A stretch of 64,000 nucleotides of DNA, taken from contig OZ025873.1 of NCBI GenBank assembly GCA_964019415.1, positions 2,730,982-2,794,981 of the forward strand, in the 5' to 3' direction. A model generated the notes under the pieces. That model saw only the letters and a list, made by a program, of their open reading frames with translations, ran no database searches and was not told where the DNA came from. Origin of the DNA: Ianthella basta. Lineage: Eukaryota; Porifera; Demospongiae; Verongiida; Ianthellidae. The stretch's first letter is position 1. Each line of letters begins with the position of its first letter. Positions 1 through 28,258 of the stretch are shown here, in pieces. The position numbers and the translations under genes are program-made.

Positions 1-830
1 AAATATATAAGACTTGCCGCACCATACTACAAGAGAGCCAGGGTGAGCTGCATGCTGACAGACTGATACACATAGTAGTATAAATTCTGGTCTGCTACTG
101 TATATCTCATTTCATACATACTAGGGTATTGTGTTGGTGTGTGATATCACAAATAAAGAGTCATTTGGGAATGTCCATGAATGGTACAGTGAAGTTATGA
201 AGGTGAGCGATTATGCACATGCAATCAATGACATGACAAATTGATGTATAGAAGAATTCAACATCATCCAGCTATGGGACCTGCATGGCTATATGCTGCG
301 TGGTGCCACAAGGCTTTCACGGCAATGGTTATATTCACCACACTCAGATTGTTGTCCTCCTATCCCTCCTGCTCTATTCTCTGTTTAACTCATCCCCCTC
401 ACTACTCAGCATGCTCGACCAGACGTGGAGTGGATGATCCTCGGTAACAAGTGTGACCTCGAGGAGTCACGGGTGGTTACCGAGCAGAAGGGACGGATCC
501 TAGCAGCTGAGTATGGGGCAGAGTTCTTTGAGACAAGTGCAAAGTCTGGTCAGAACGTGGAAGAGGCCATCTTGACATTGGCAAGGGTTATCAAAGACAA
601 TATGGACAAAAAGATATGTGAGTAGGAAGGTGGATGGAGAGTGTAATGAGGAGGTTGGGTGGAGGAAGTCATCCAATGCATTTAGTAGAGAACCAGCCAC
701 ATTATACAGAAGTTATGTTACATCTGAACCTAATTTCTCAACCTCCTCCTTCACTTCTACAGCTTCAGAGCTAGAAACCTGAGTGGAAGGCTAGCTCCCT
801 CAACTGTGAATCATTCAAGACAATAAACAT
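1..830 (+). pseudogene. Rab GTPase copy 1, 5' end outside window
   Basis: Remains of a Rab-family small GTPase gene. Visible exons by comparison with copy 3: end of exon 3 (1-42), exon 4 (125-202, 78 nt, same length as in the other copies) and exon 5 (410 to about 617). Exon 5 carries the G4 box NKCD and the G5 box ETSAKS. The exon 5 end differs by one base from the other copies, so the frame into the last exon is uncertain. An AATAAA signal lies at 822-827. The exon encoding the P-loop is outside the window, so I cannot tell a full gene from a fragment. It is the first of three head-to-tail copies. Confidence 0.6.
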
Positions 831-984
831 TGTGTTTAAATGAGTGGTGCATGAAGTTTAATTTGACTTTTTATGCTGTGTGTGCGACCCCGCAGCATCA
901 CAACTTTGATTATACGATATAGCTCACTCATCTGTTATCTGACTCGCGAGTCCCCGCGCGTGCACTGTGTCCTTCTGGAAGAAA

Positions 985-2312
985 ATGGCGAAAACTTACG
1001 ACTATCTTTTCAACCTGATTTTCGTTGGCGACAGCAGAGTGGGGAAGTCAGGCCTTTTACAGCGGTTTGAAGAGAACACCTTCAGCGAGGCCTTCACCCT
1101 TACTATTGGTAAGGCTACCTGGCCCCATTTCACATTTGTAACAAATACAGCTAGCTAGCTAGCTAACCGGGCCATTTGTGTGCGTGTCCACAGATTCGTA
1201 CAGTGACGCTTGATGGCAAGAATGTCAAGCTCCAGCTTTGGTGAGTATCCATTATACAGACACCCTGTAATACAACTGTCAGTAGTGGAACAGATAGTGT
1301 GCTCGCAGCACTGTCTCTCTCCACTGCTGTTTTCAACAGTAGAACCTCACAACTCAGTGAATGGAGTTGAAATGAAAAGGAGGACTAACCACTGTTAAAT
1401 GCCATCAAACTGTTTTATTTCACATGTTGTGTTTCTGTTGTAAGCTAGCTCCTCGCTACACTCTGCCATGCTGTGCAGGTGGCTAAGTGGCTGTTTATAA
1501 TCACTTAACATTACAGGGATACTTGTGGACACGAGAGATTCAGGGAGATGGTCGCTGCTTACTTCAAGGCAGCCACGGTAGGCTGGAGGGCCTGCACAGA
1601 CAGACACACAGTAATGTGTGCTACTGTCTCCCTTATTCATTTGATGCATACTAGGGGACTGTGTTTGTGTACGATATCACAAATGAAGAGTCTTTCAGGA
1701 GTTTCCATCGATGGAGCAGTGACATTGAGAAGGTGAGCAGTCTTGCACAGGAGGAGTTGAAAGAAGTACTTGTGAAGCTATGTGACAAGACTACTTCATG
1801 ATTTTGGAGCAGAACATCACAATGTCCCCGTTGTCTACCAATCGAATTTCCTGCTCTGTTCAACTCATCCCCCTGCACTGCTCAGCATGGTCCACCAGGT
1901 GTGGAGCTGATGATCCTCGGTAACAAGTGTGACCTCGAGGAGTCACGGGTGGTTACTGAGCAGAAGGGACGGATCCTAGCGGCTGAGTATGGGGCAGAGT
2001 TCTTTGAGACAAGTGCAAAGTCTGGTCAGAATGTGGAAGAGGCCATCTTGACATTGGCAAGGGCTATCAAAGACAAAATGGACAAGAAAGATGTGAGTAG
2101 GAAGGTGGATGAGGGTGTACTGAGGAGGTTGGGTGGAGGAAGTCATCCAATGTGTTTGGTAGATAACCAGCCACATTATACAGAAGTTGTTGTACATCTG
2201 AATGTAATTTCCTCTACCACCTCCTCTCTTCTTGACCACTACTACAGCTTCAGAGCTAGCAACCCAAGTGGAAGGCTGGCTCCCTCAACTGTGAATCATT
2301 CAAGACAATAAA
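985..2312 (+). pseudogene. Rab GTPase copy 2, frameshifted
   Basis: Second tandem Rab copy. Exon 1 (985-1108) begins with ATG and carries the P-loop GDSRVGKS followed by Gly where copy 3 has Cys. Exon 2 starts at 1194 and lacks the first 14 bases present in copy 3, so the joined frame reaches a stop within a few codons. Exon 3 (near 1518-1578) reads DTCGHE at switch II, exon 4 starts at 1655, and exon 5 (about 1891-2097) is intact with NKCD and ETSAKS. The following exon would stop after three codons. AATAAA at 2307-2312. Probably a pseudogene, unless a different exon 2 acceptor is used. Confidence 0.6.
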
Positions 2313-3029
2313 CATTGTGTTTAATTGAGTGGTGCATGAAGTTTAATTTGACTTTACATGCTGTGTGTGCGACTCCACAGCATCACAACTTGATATACGA
2401 TAGCTCACTCATCTGTTATCTGTCTCTTTTATTTTTTCAGTGCTACACGGTGCAGTTGCCCTAGTGCACCTGGTGCAACAGCATACATGATGCACTTTAT
2501 GGTAATATAATTATTGATGACGTGCATGCATGTGGAATGCAGATTCAGCCATTTGTTCATGATTAGCATGAGATCCTGTTGTAACTGCTTGTGCCCAGTA
2601 AAGATAGTGATATTGCAGTATGACATCAGAGTGGCCTCAGTCCAGCGTGCTGTGTGGTGTGGCAGTACATGAACTGTGAAGGTGAGAGAATCTGATGACT
2701 AGACACAGCTAGCTGGAAATAATGTTAACTATAATTTCTCCAGTTTCTGTGATTTTCTGGTAAAATTAAGCAAATCCTGGTTTGCATTGTGAGGTTTGTG
2801 TCTTGTGCTGTGGTGCATGGGCAAGCACTCCAGACTACAGGAGCTATAAGCTCACTAACAGAGATATCAATTCTCTGGCTCTGAAAAGTGACCAGCGCCT
2901 ACCTTTAGCTCCCAAGACTAGGCTTTCATCATACAGGCTGCCCCAACCACTCGCACAATTTTTGCAATGCACTCGCGGGTGCTCGATCCAGGGGGGATCC
3001 CCCAGGCCACTGCTTCCTTCTAGAAGAAA

Positions 3030-4495
3030 ATGGCGAAACCTTACGACTATCTGTTCAAGCTGGTTTTCGTTGGCGACAGCAGAGTGGGGAAGTCGTGCCT
3101 TTTACAGCGGTTTACAGAGGACACCTTCAGCGAGGCCTACATCCCTACTATTGGTAAGGCGACCTGGCCCCATTCCACTTATGCGACAAATATAACTATA
3201 ACCGGCCATTTGTGTGCGTATCCATAGGTGTTGATTTCAGGATTCGTACAGTGACGCTTGATGGCAAGGATGTGAAGTTCCAGCTTTGGTCAGTATCCAA
3301 TACAGACACCCTGTAATACAACTGTCAGTAGTGGAACAGATTGTGTGCTCGCAGCACTGTCTCTCTCCACTGCTGTGTTCAACAGTAGAACCTCACAACT
3401 CAGTGAATGGAGTCTACCTTAAATGTCATCAAACTGTTTTATTCCACATTTGTGTTTCTGTTGTAAGCTATGGTGTGTGTGTGTGTGTATGCGTGTGTGT
3501 GTACATGTGTGTGTCAATGAGCATTTCATACCTCCTCACTACGCTCTGCCATGCTGTGCAGGTGGCTAAGCAGCTGTTTATAATCACTTAACATTACAGG
3601 GATACTGGTGGACATGAGAGATTCAGGGACATTGTTGGCGCTTACTTCAGGGGAGCCACGGTAGGCTGGTGGGCCTGCACAGACAGACACACAGTAATGT
3701 GTGCTACTGCCTCCCTTATTCATTTGATGCATACTAGGGGATTGTGTTTGTGTACGATATCACAAATGAAGAGTCTTTCAGGAGTTTCCATCAATGGAGC
3801 AGTGACATTGAGAAGGTGAGCAGTCTTGCACAGGAGGAGTTGAAAGAAGCACTTGTGAACACCTAGCTATGTGACAAGGCTACTTCATGATTTTGAAGCA
3901 GAACATCACATGTCCCCGTTGTCTACCAATTGAATCTCCTGCTCTGCTGCTGTCTTCAACTCATCCCCCTCACTGCTCAGCATGGTCAACAGGATGTGGA
4001 GCTGATGATCCTCGGTAACAAGTGTGATCTCGAGGAGTCACAGGTGGTTACTGAGCAGAAAGGACGGATCCTAGCAGCTAAGTATGGGGCAGAGTTCTTT
4101 GAGACAAGTGCAAAATCTGGTCAGAATGTGGAAGAGGCCATTTTGACATTAGTAAGGACCATCAAAGAAAAACTGGAGAAGAAGGATGTAGGTGAGAGGG
4201 GATGGAGGGCAAGGTTAGAAGGATTGATTGAGTGAAGAGGGAGAAGGAATGCTGTGTTCTGATGAGAGAACAGTACAGGGCGCACCATGAAGGGTGAAGT
4301 CATCCAATGCAATATGTAGAGAACTGGGCACGCAAATGAAGCATCCAACCTCATGCATACCCTCTTCCTCTCTGACCATTTCTACATATACAGCTGCAGA
4401 GCTTCATTAAGATTGAAGGTGACTCCCTCAAATGGGAATCATTAAAGACCTATGAACATGTGTTCATGTGGTATTTACGTGATGTGATATTATGA
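3030..4495 (+). CDS. Rab-family small GTPase (Rab8/Rab10-like), copy 3
   Basis: Membrane-traffic GTPase of the Rab8/10/13 type by its N-terminus ([12 protein letters not shown]). Six-exon model, phases consistent: 3030-3153, 3228-3288, 3600-3660, 3738-3815, 3981-4187, 4394-4495, giving 209 residues, close to the usual Rab length of about 207. Visible motifs: P-loop GDSRVGKSC, switch I with IPTIG, G3 WDTGGHE, G4 NKCD, G5 ETSAKS. Two oddities: switch II has His where Rabs carry the catalytic Gln (DTAGQE), and the C-terminus (ending YLRDVIL) has no cysteine, so the usual geranylgeranyl anchor is absent in this model. An alternative last exon could change the second point. Kinship to the Rab8/10 group is clear; the exact orthologue is not. 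Confidence 0.72.
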
Positions 4496-5600
4496 ATTTG
4501 CATGCTGCATGTGTGTGTGTGTCAGATGCAACTATTTTTGTGTGAAACTGTTGTCAACTGCATATCAAGGAGATAAGAATTTATGCTGTACATAGTAAGA
4601 TATCAGAATGGGCACTGTCCATTGTGTTGAGTAGCATGGACATACACTACGTTTCAACTTCCAGTACTGGAAGTTGAAACATCCTTAAATGTCATAATAT
4701 TATATACACCATCATCGTACATGTATACGTATCACCCACTTACCTCTAATGCACACTTGTATGTTGTTCAGTAGTACTCAATTAAAACTCAAGTTATACA
4801 AAACCATATAATTAACGCAGGGGCTGGGTCATGTGACCAGCATACAGAGACCCACTACATCAACAGCACTGCCCATTGCAGGGCATGATTACATGGCAGC
4901 CATCTTGATTAGTGTGGGCAGACCAAGGGGGGCATGCAGGTGGCAGTGGGCACCTACACAGCATAACCTTTTATCATGTCACATTATCCCGGGTTGTAGA
5001 GATGTCTGTGTGTGTCAGAGCTTTACAGGAATGTAACATATCACTTAAAATGGATGGCGTGGAATACATTTACACAATCATCACAAACAGTGTCTGGCAA
5101 AGAACAGACACAAGGAGGCCGTCATAACAATGAATCGCTGATCGCTGATCTGGTGGCCATCAAACCCTTCTCTGCATGGGGGCAGGGCTAAGCTGGCTAA
5201 GGAGTGGCAGAACTATGAATGACAAATTGCTCTCTCTGCGAGTGCCCGTGAGGAGTGGATACAGACAGCTATTGACAATCCCTGAGTGGAGATACGTAGG
5301 AGAGAGAGGAAAGAGCGACAGAATGATAAGACAATGATAGGACAGAATGAAGATACTCTGGAGCACTGCACTAGTGTAAATGGGGAATTGAGCAGTAGTA
5401 GAACAGCAGTACAAAATGTGCATGCACAGTATATAAATTACACTATCCCAGTATGGTACAGTAAGGCACTGTGTCAAAGCCTTTGTGTGAAAGCAATGCA
5501 TATACTGAGCAATAATGTAATACCAGATATTTCATATATAGGATGCACTAGTCCTTATTGGCACTTCTGCTGTGTGACTTCACTCTACAATAGTAGTCCA
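4496..5600. other. intergenic, no gene recognised
   Basis: Stretch between the Rab cluster and the UPF0415 gene. It holds one perfect palindrome (4651-4680, listed separately). The missing last exon of the - strand UPF0415 gene could lie here, but I could not identify it. Confidence 0.5.
4651..4680. repeat. perfect 30-bp palindrome
   Basis: The half-site GTTTCAACTTCCAGT is followed at once by its exact reverse complement, with no spacer. It lies about 155 bp after the stop codon of Rab copy 3. It could be a remnant of a foldback element or an RNA hairpin; nothing else marks its role. Confidence 0.9.
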
Positions 5601-5621
5601 ATGCTCACATGTGGCCCTCAC

Positions 5622-8488
<2,867 letters not shown>

Positions 8489-8510
8489 ATTTTGATCACT
8501 ACGGTACACA

Positions 8511-8587
8511 GTCTGGCTTGCTAGACCGTCCCGTAAGCGCCCTTCCACGCCCACCGGGCGCTTACGGGATGGTCTAGCAAGCCAGAC
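8511..8587. repeat. hairpin, 32-bp arms, 13-nt loop
   Basis: The arm at 8511-8542 is the reverse complement of 8556-8587 with one mismatch. It lies 22 bp upstream of the ATG of the UPF0415 gene, hence in its promoter or 5' leader. It looks like a small foldback element; no clear target duplication was seen. Confidence 0.85.
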
Positions 8588-8639
8588 CACACAGTGTGCA
8601 GCTGGGTACACTGTGGCATTTCTACGTAGCTCTTTTAAA

Positions 8640-8678
8640 TAGTGTGTTGTTTTTTATTGTCAGGTTGTGTGCCACATG
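8640..8678. repeat. direct repeat, left copy
   Basis: A stretch of about 37 bp containing TTTTTATTGTCAGG and GTGCCACATG recurs in the same orientation at 11174-11210. The pair brackets the minisatellite. Likely two pieces of one interspersed repeat family. Confidence 0.6.
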
Positions 8679-8816
8679 AAATCACCATAGTGACCACCAT
8701 GCATTTACATGTCAATGTACAATGTACATGCACTCCAATTAGCTAGCTACTGGCTTATTGCAATATACTTGCATTGATTGTACATGTTAGCTACCTTGCT
8801 GTATAATCAACCTTAC

Positions 8817-8948
8817 CAATAGGTTCCTTGGAAGATTCTGGGTTTGGTGCAATTGAACAGTTGTGTGATGTTCCAAGCGTATTCGGGCAAGTTTCAATCT
8901 CTGGGGCTAGGACGACAATAGTTCTCAACGTCAGAGATTCGATCACAA
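8817..8948 (-). other. orphan candidate exon, 132 nt
   Basis: On the - strand a TTTTCAG acceptor precedes 132 bases that are open in one phase only, ending in a good donor (ATTG followed by GTAAGG). The translation starts VIESLTLRTIVVLAPEIE and contains NTLGTSHNCS. I recognise no family and could not find the neighbouring exons. It could be a lone exon of a broken gene or chance. Confidence 0.3.
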
Positions 8949-9110
8949 CTGAAAAACCACAACACTACAAAAATCATTTAATTACAAGCATGCACAGGAA
9001 ACAGGGCAAAACATCAAAAGATTATACAAAGCATGCAACTCCATAATAAAGCATCAATTATTAACAAACACAAACAAAGCAATACATACGCAGCACATAA
9101 CTGACACACA

Positions 9111-10432
9111 AGATACAGCCACAGCATTACAAGATACAGCCACAGCATTACAAGATACAGCCACAGCATTACAAGATACAGCTACAGCATTACAAGATAC
9201 AGCCACAGCATTACAAGATACAGCCACAGCATTACAAGATACAGCCACAGCATTACAAGATACAGCTACAGCATTACAAGATACAGCCACAGCATTACAA
9301 GATACAGCCACATCATTACAAGATACAGCTACAGCATTACAAGATACAGCCACAGCATTACAAGATACAGCTACAGCATTACAAGATACAGCCACAGCAT
9401 TACAAGATACAGCCACATCATTACAAGATACAGCCACAGCATTACAAGATACAGCTACAGCATTACAAGATACAGCCACAGCATTACAAGATACAGCCAC
9501 AGCATTACAAGATACAGCCACAGCATTACAAGATACAGCTACAGCATTACAAGATACAGCCACAGCATTACAAGATACAGCCACAGCATTACAAGATACA
9601 GCCACAGCATTACAAGATACAGCTACATCATTACAAGATACAGCTACAGCATTACAAGATACAGCCACAGCATTACAAGATACAGCCACAGCATTACAAG
9701 ATACAGCCACAGCATTACAAGATACAGCCACAGCATTACAAGATACAGCCACAGCATTACAAGATACAGCCACAGCATTACAAGATACAGCCACAGCATT
9801 ACAAGATACAGCCACAGCATTACAAGATACAGCCACAGCATTACAAGATACAGCCACAGCATTACAAGATACAGCCACAGCATTACAAGATACAGCCACA
9901 GCATTACAAGATACAGCCACAGCATTACAAGATACAGCTACAGCATTACAAGATACAGCCACATCATTACAAGATACAGCCACAGCATTACAAGATACAG
10001 CCACATCATTACAAGATACAGCCACAGCATTACAAGATACAGCCACAGCATTACAAGATACAGCCACATCATTACAAGATACAGCTACAGCATTACAAGA
10101 TACAGCCACAGCATTACAAGATACAGCTACAGCATTACAAGATACAGCCACATCATTACAAGATACAGCCACAGCATTACAAGATACAGCCACAGCATTA
10201 CAAGATACAGCCACATCATTACAAGATACAGCCACAGCATTACAAGATACAGCCACATCATTACAAGATACAGCCACATCATTACAAGATACAGCTACAG
10301 CATTACAAGATACAGCCACAGCATTACAAGATACAGCCACATCATTACAAGATACAGCTACAGCATTACAAGATACAGCCACAGCATTACAAGATACAGC
10401 TACAGCATTACAAGATACAGCTACAGCATTAC
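9111..10432. repeat. minisatellite, about 63 copies of a 21-bp unit
   Basis: Tandem array with core ACAGCATTACAAGATACAG. Units vary at two sites only (GCC or GCT, and GCA or TCA), giving a few variants mixed along the array. Because 21 is a multiple of three, one - strand frame stays open through the whole array and translates to a seven-residue repeat (CNAVAVS or CNDVAVS). There is no start context, splice signal or recognisable flank, so I call it non-coding. Confidence 0.93.
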
Positions 10433-11290
10433 ACGCAAACACAACTTCGTCACAAGTTGTTTTGACCCACACGCACATTGTTTGCATTTGGCCACTGCTT
10501 AGAGGTTAAATTCTGTCAGTTCTCACACAAGCTGACAGCCCATGCAAGATGAAGTTAGCTGTGCCCCATTCACGTGCACGCAGCATACATGCACCCAGCA
10601 TACATGCACCCATTGGCACCTAGCCATAAATGGCTGCGGCCAACATCACTTCATTTTGCAAAATGAGCTTTGTACCAGTTGTATGACAGAACCAATTAAT
10701 TGGTCAAGTATAAGCACTACCCATCATGGACGCTGCCTGGGAGCCACTCTCTCACCACCACCTCCAGCAAGTCACCGTGGCTGTTCAGCATGGGAATGCA
10801 GCAGCCATATGTATCCTAGGCCCAATATATAGTGGGTGTTGATCTGGGGATGGAGCCCTATGCATGCTCCAGTGTGTTAGTCTGTCATATAATACATTAC
10901 TAGTCTGGTTACATGAGACTAATACATTAGCACATGTAGCAGTAGCATGCAGTATGCTCTGTATAGCTCTTTTTTCTATTTTATTCCTGTTACCATGCAA
11001 TTTAATGATTATTTTATAATGTGTATTTGTTATATCAATTTGTGTCCCATGGTTTACTTATTATTTAAGTAGCCAAAATTACCCTTAAAAAACTCAGACA
11101 CGTACAACATTCATTTCAACTCATTCATGGCTGCCTGACAGGCATAAAACTATAGAACAAAGTAAGATAAGATAGTGTGTTGTTTTTATTGTCAGGTTTT
11201 GTGCCACATGGTGTTGGTCTAGCCACGTCTTTTGTTACAACAAAGTAAGAACCATTACAACCACTATGATAATGAAAATATTATTTAGTG
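10433..11290. other. intergenic, no gene recognised
   Basis: Sequence between the minisatellite and the stop codon of the TRIM-NHL gene. Apart from short repeats (TACATGCACCCAGCA twice near 10585, and the 37-bp repeat at 11174-11210) nothing was seen. Confidence 0.5.
11174..11210. repeat. direct repeat, right copy
   Basis: Partner of the repeat at 8640-8678, differing by only a few bases. Confidence 0.6.
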
Positions 11291-11292
11291 TA

Positions 11293-13590
11293 TCAGAAAA
11301 AATGCACTCGCCGACCGTCACAATCTGTGACAAACACAGTTCCATCACTGCCCACTGCTATTGCAAAAGGGAACTTCAAGCATCCAGGGGCAAGACCCTG
11401 CTTTCCAAAACAGTGAATGAATCTTCCCTCTAAGGTAAATATTGACACACGGCAATTCACGATCTCTGGTACCAACAAAACTCCATCTGGAGTGACTGCA
11501 AGGTTGTTTGGCCGAAATAGCTGTCCAGGTATGCTTAGATTTACACTGTGTCCTCCAATCTGCTGGATATGCTTCCCTGCAATTGAAAACACTTGAAGGC
11601 AGTCATTTGTTTGATCTGAAACGAACACCTTCCCACCTGTAGTCACTGCAACACCTGTAGGATGCCTCAACCTAGTTGGCTTGGTATTCTCAAAATTGTA
11701 TAGAAACTCTCCATTTCTACTGAATGCAGTGACTGTATGGCTGTTTGAACTTGCTACTATCACTTTGTCATTGGCCACTGCTACATCAAATGCACGATCA
11801 ATTTTTCCTTCGCCGATTGTCCCAAACCGCCTCAGAAATGCACCCTCCAGGGTGAGGACATCAATACGATCTTCACAAGCTACATACAGTTCATCCCGCT
11901 CAGACACTGCCAGGCCTCGTGGATTGTACAGCTGTCCATGCCCGCTACCTTCTCCTCCAATAGTCCTTACATATTCCCTGCATCGATCAAATATGTGTAT
12001 TACGTGCTTGTCACGACTGGATACACAGATGCTTCCACCTTGCGTGATGCAAATACCGCAAAATGATGTAGCCTCCATATCAGGTGGAAACTTCAACTCT
12101 CCCTTCACCTCACCAATGTCTTTGTAATCTCTCAGCGGAGTCTTAACAGTTACCACTGCTGGTTCTTCGGAGATGGCCTGTCCGTTCACTGTCACACGCA
12201 CCCCACAGAGACCAAGGAAGAACGTCTTCAGCGTCACTGTGTATGTGCCATCAGAGTTGTTCGTCACATCGGCTCTTATGGAAGGAGAAGGTGTGGTCAG
12301 GGAGTGAAGGTATGCAGCGACATGGTCACCCCCTTGGGAGCATAACCTCTTGTCCCTGTCTGCAGTTGTCACAGTGAACTGGACAGTGGGGTTATGTCTA
12401 TCAATGCAAAGGGCATCTGGAAGGTGGGAGATGGTGCAGTTTGGAGGGTGAGACCCCTCTGACAAACATCCAAACTCTGCAATCTGTTTGGTGAGTGCCT
12501 CCACAGTCCTTGTCTCAAGCACGTTCACATTGCTTGAGAGATAGACCACTGGCACAAAAGACGCACACTGCACACTGAGTCCGACCAGGCACTTTGTCAC
12601 AGTTTTGGCACTAGCCAGCAACTCAAGGCGAGTTGCCCTGCTATTCACTTCTTCAGCAGTCTCCTTTGTATGTTGCAGCTGGTTAAAGAGGGATGTGTTG
12701 ACAGTCTGTTGGGCTCTTACAGTCTCCATTCTCCTCGCCCGCACTGCATCAATCTGCTCATGAAGGTGGCGTTCACGCTCATCGACAGCCTTACGTAATT
12801 GTTCAGCACATTCGCTAACTTTCCTATGGGCTTCAGTGGAGCGGGCATCCAGCAGAGTGATGGACTGCTGCATTTGGGCATTTGCCCTCTCAAGGAGACA
12901 GATGTTGGACTGTGTGTTGTCTATGAACGTCTTCAACCAAGATGTGTGTTTCTCCATGTCAGCGTCCTCGATGGGGATGTAGTCATGTCCCTTGTGCTGT
13001 TTGACTGTGCATTTGAAACAGATTGGTGCCAGACAGGTGGAGTTGGTGCAGTAAAGGTCGAGGGGGTATGTCCCATGGAGTGTGCAAAGTGCTGGAGAGG
13101 ATTACTCAGATGTAGGGGTGGCCTGGCAGGGCACGGCCGCAAGAGGGATGATTTCATGGTTTCGGGTAATTGGAAGAAGGATATGGTGCCCGATGCATTC
13201 ACTGCAAACGAAAACAGAGCAGTCCTTGCAAAATCCTTCCACTTTCTGTCCTCCTTTGCTGCAGCTCTGACAAGAGATGTCTTCCTGTTTCGCCAATTTC
13301 TCCTTCATCTCCTTCGCCTTCTCTTCTGCTCTCATAGCGTCCGCTAATCTGCCGGCCAGACGGTTGGGGATAACCTCCGAGAGGTCTCCTGCAGTCCTCT
13401 CGCCGCAGGACGGACACTTTACGGACCCTTCCTGAGAGACGGACGGTACACACGCGCGGCAGACAGTGTGCAGGCAGGGGAGAAGTAGGGGAGCAGTGAA
13501 GAGCCTCTCGCACACTTTGCAGATCAGACGACGCGTAGGATCGATGTTTGAGGGACCTTGCGCACCACGCTGCTGAGAGGGGCGGTCCAT
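11293..13590 (-). pseudogene. TRIM-NHL protein (RING, B-boxes, coiled coil, filamin, NHL) with in-frame stop
   Basis: Tripartite-motif ubiquitin-ligase type protein resembling the TRIM2/3/71 class; intronless, about 765 codons. In order: RING C3HC4 (CKVC, CLHTVCRAC, CPSC), B-box 1 (CQSC, CKDC, CSEC), B-box 2 (starting CTLHGTYPLDLYC), a coiled coil (about 12957-12600), a filamin/ABP280 domain (about 12400-12150, with NNSDGTYTVTLKTF) and six NHL blades to the stop (for example GLAVSERDELYVAC, GVAVTTGGKVFVSDQ). A TAA at 13102-13104 lies in the same frame between B-box 1 and B-box 2, so the frame is open on both sides except for one codon. A GTAAT...CCAG stretch there is only 14 bp, too short for an intron. 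An upstream in-frame ATG at 13656 would add 22 residues. Nonsense allele, recent pseudogene, readthrough or sequence error remain possible; the downstream part could start at 12957 and lack RING. Confidence 0.8.
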
Positions 13591-13659
13591 GGTTCGCCCG
13601 CGCCTGAGCCTAGGGGAAGGGGGGAGGAGAGGAGATATAGTATTCGCTGAAATCATATA

Positions 13660-13976
13660 TAGATGCCGAAATCAATCACACTCATTGCGCATGCCACATG
13701 GGTTGTTGATCAGGGCAGCGACCACACACTATCCGGGGTATACCTACATCTTAAGGAACGTTAACGCTGCTTTACCTCTGTTAAGAGATTCTCAGAATCA
13801 ATTGCAAGATACTAGAGTGATGTCGCGTGACCCTAGCTCAAGGCCACGCCTCCTGCTGGGCGTGGTCCATGTAATGATCGATGCAAATCATGCAACAGTT
13901 CAGTGGTATGTACCGTACATGTACAGCTAGGTGTAGGCATATGGCATGTTGCAAACTAGCTATAGCTATAGCTAGT
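13660..13976. other. intergenic, no gene recognised
   Basis: Between the 5' end of the TRIM-NHL gene and the 3' end of CFAP65. Short CTAGCTATAG-type repeats only. Confidence 0.5.

Positions 13977-28258
<14,282 letters not shown>

Noticed and set aside
9111..10432. CRISPR array
   Set aside because: There are no unique spacers; the whole unit repeats, and the genome is eukaryotic.
9054..10487. 477-codon - strand frame as a repeat protein
   Set aside because: It is the minisatellite read in frame; the flanks encode nothing recognisable and the unit variation does not favour silent changes (GCA to TCA changes Ala to Asp).
13089..13106. A tiny intron removing the TRIM-NHL stop
   Set aside because: The only GT...AG stretch around the stop is 14 bp, far below a workable intron length.
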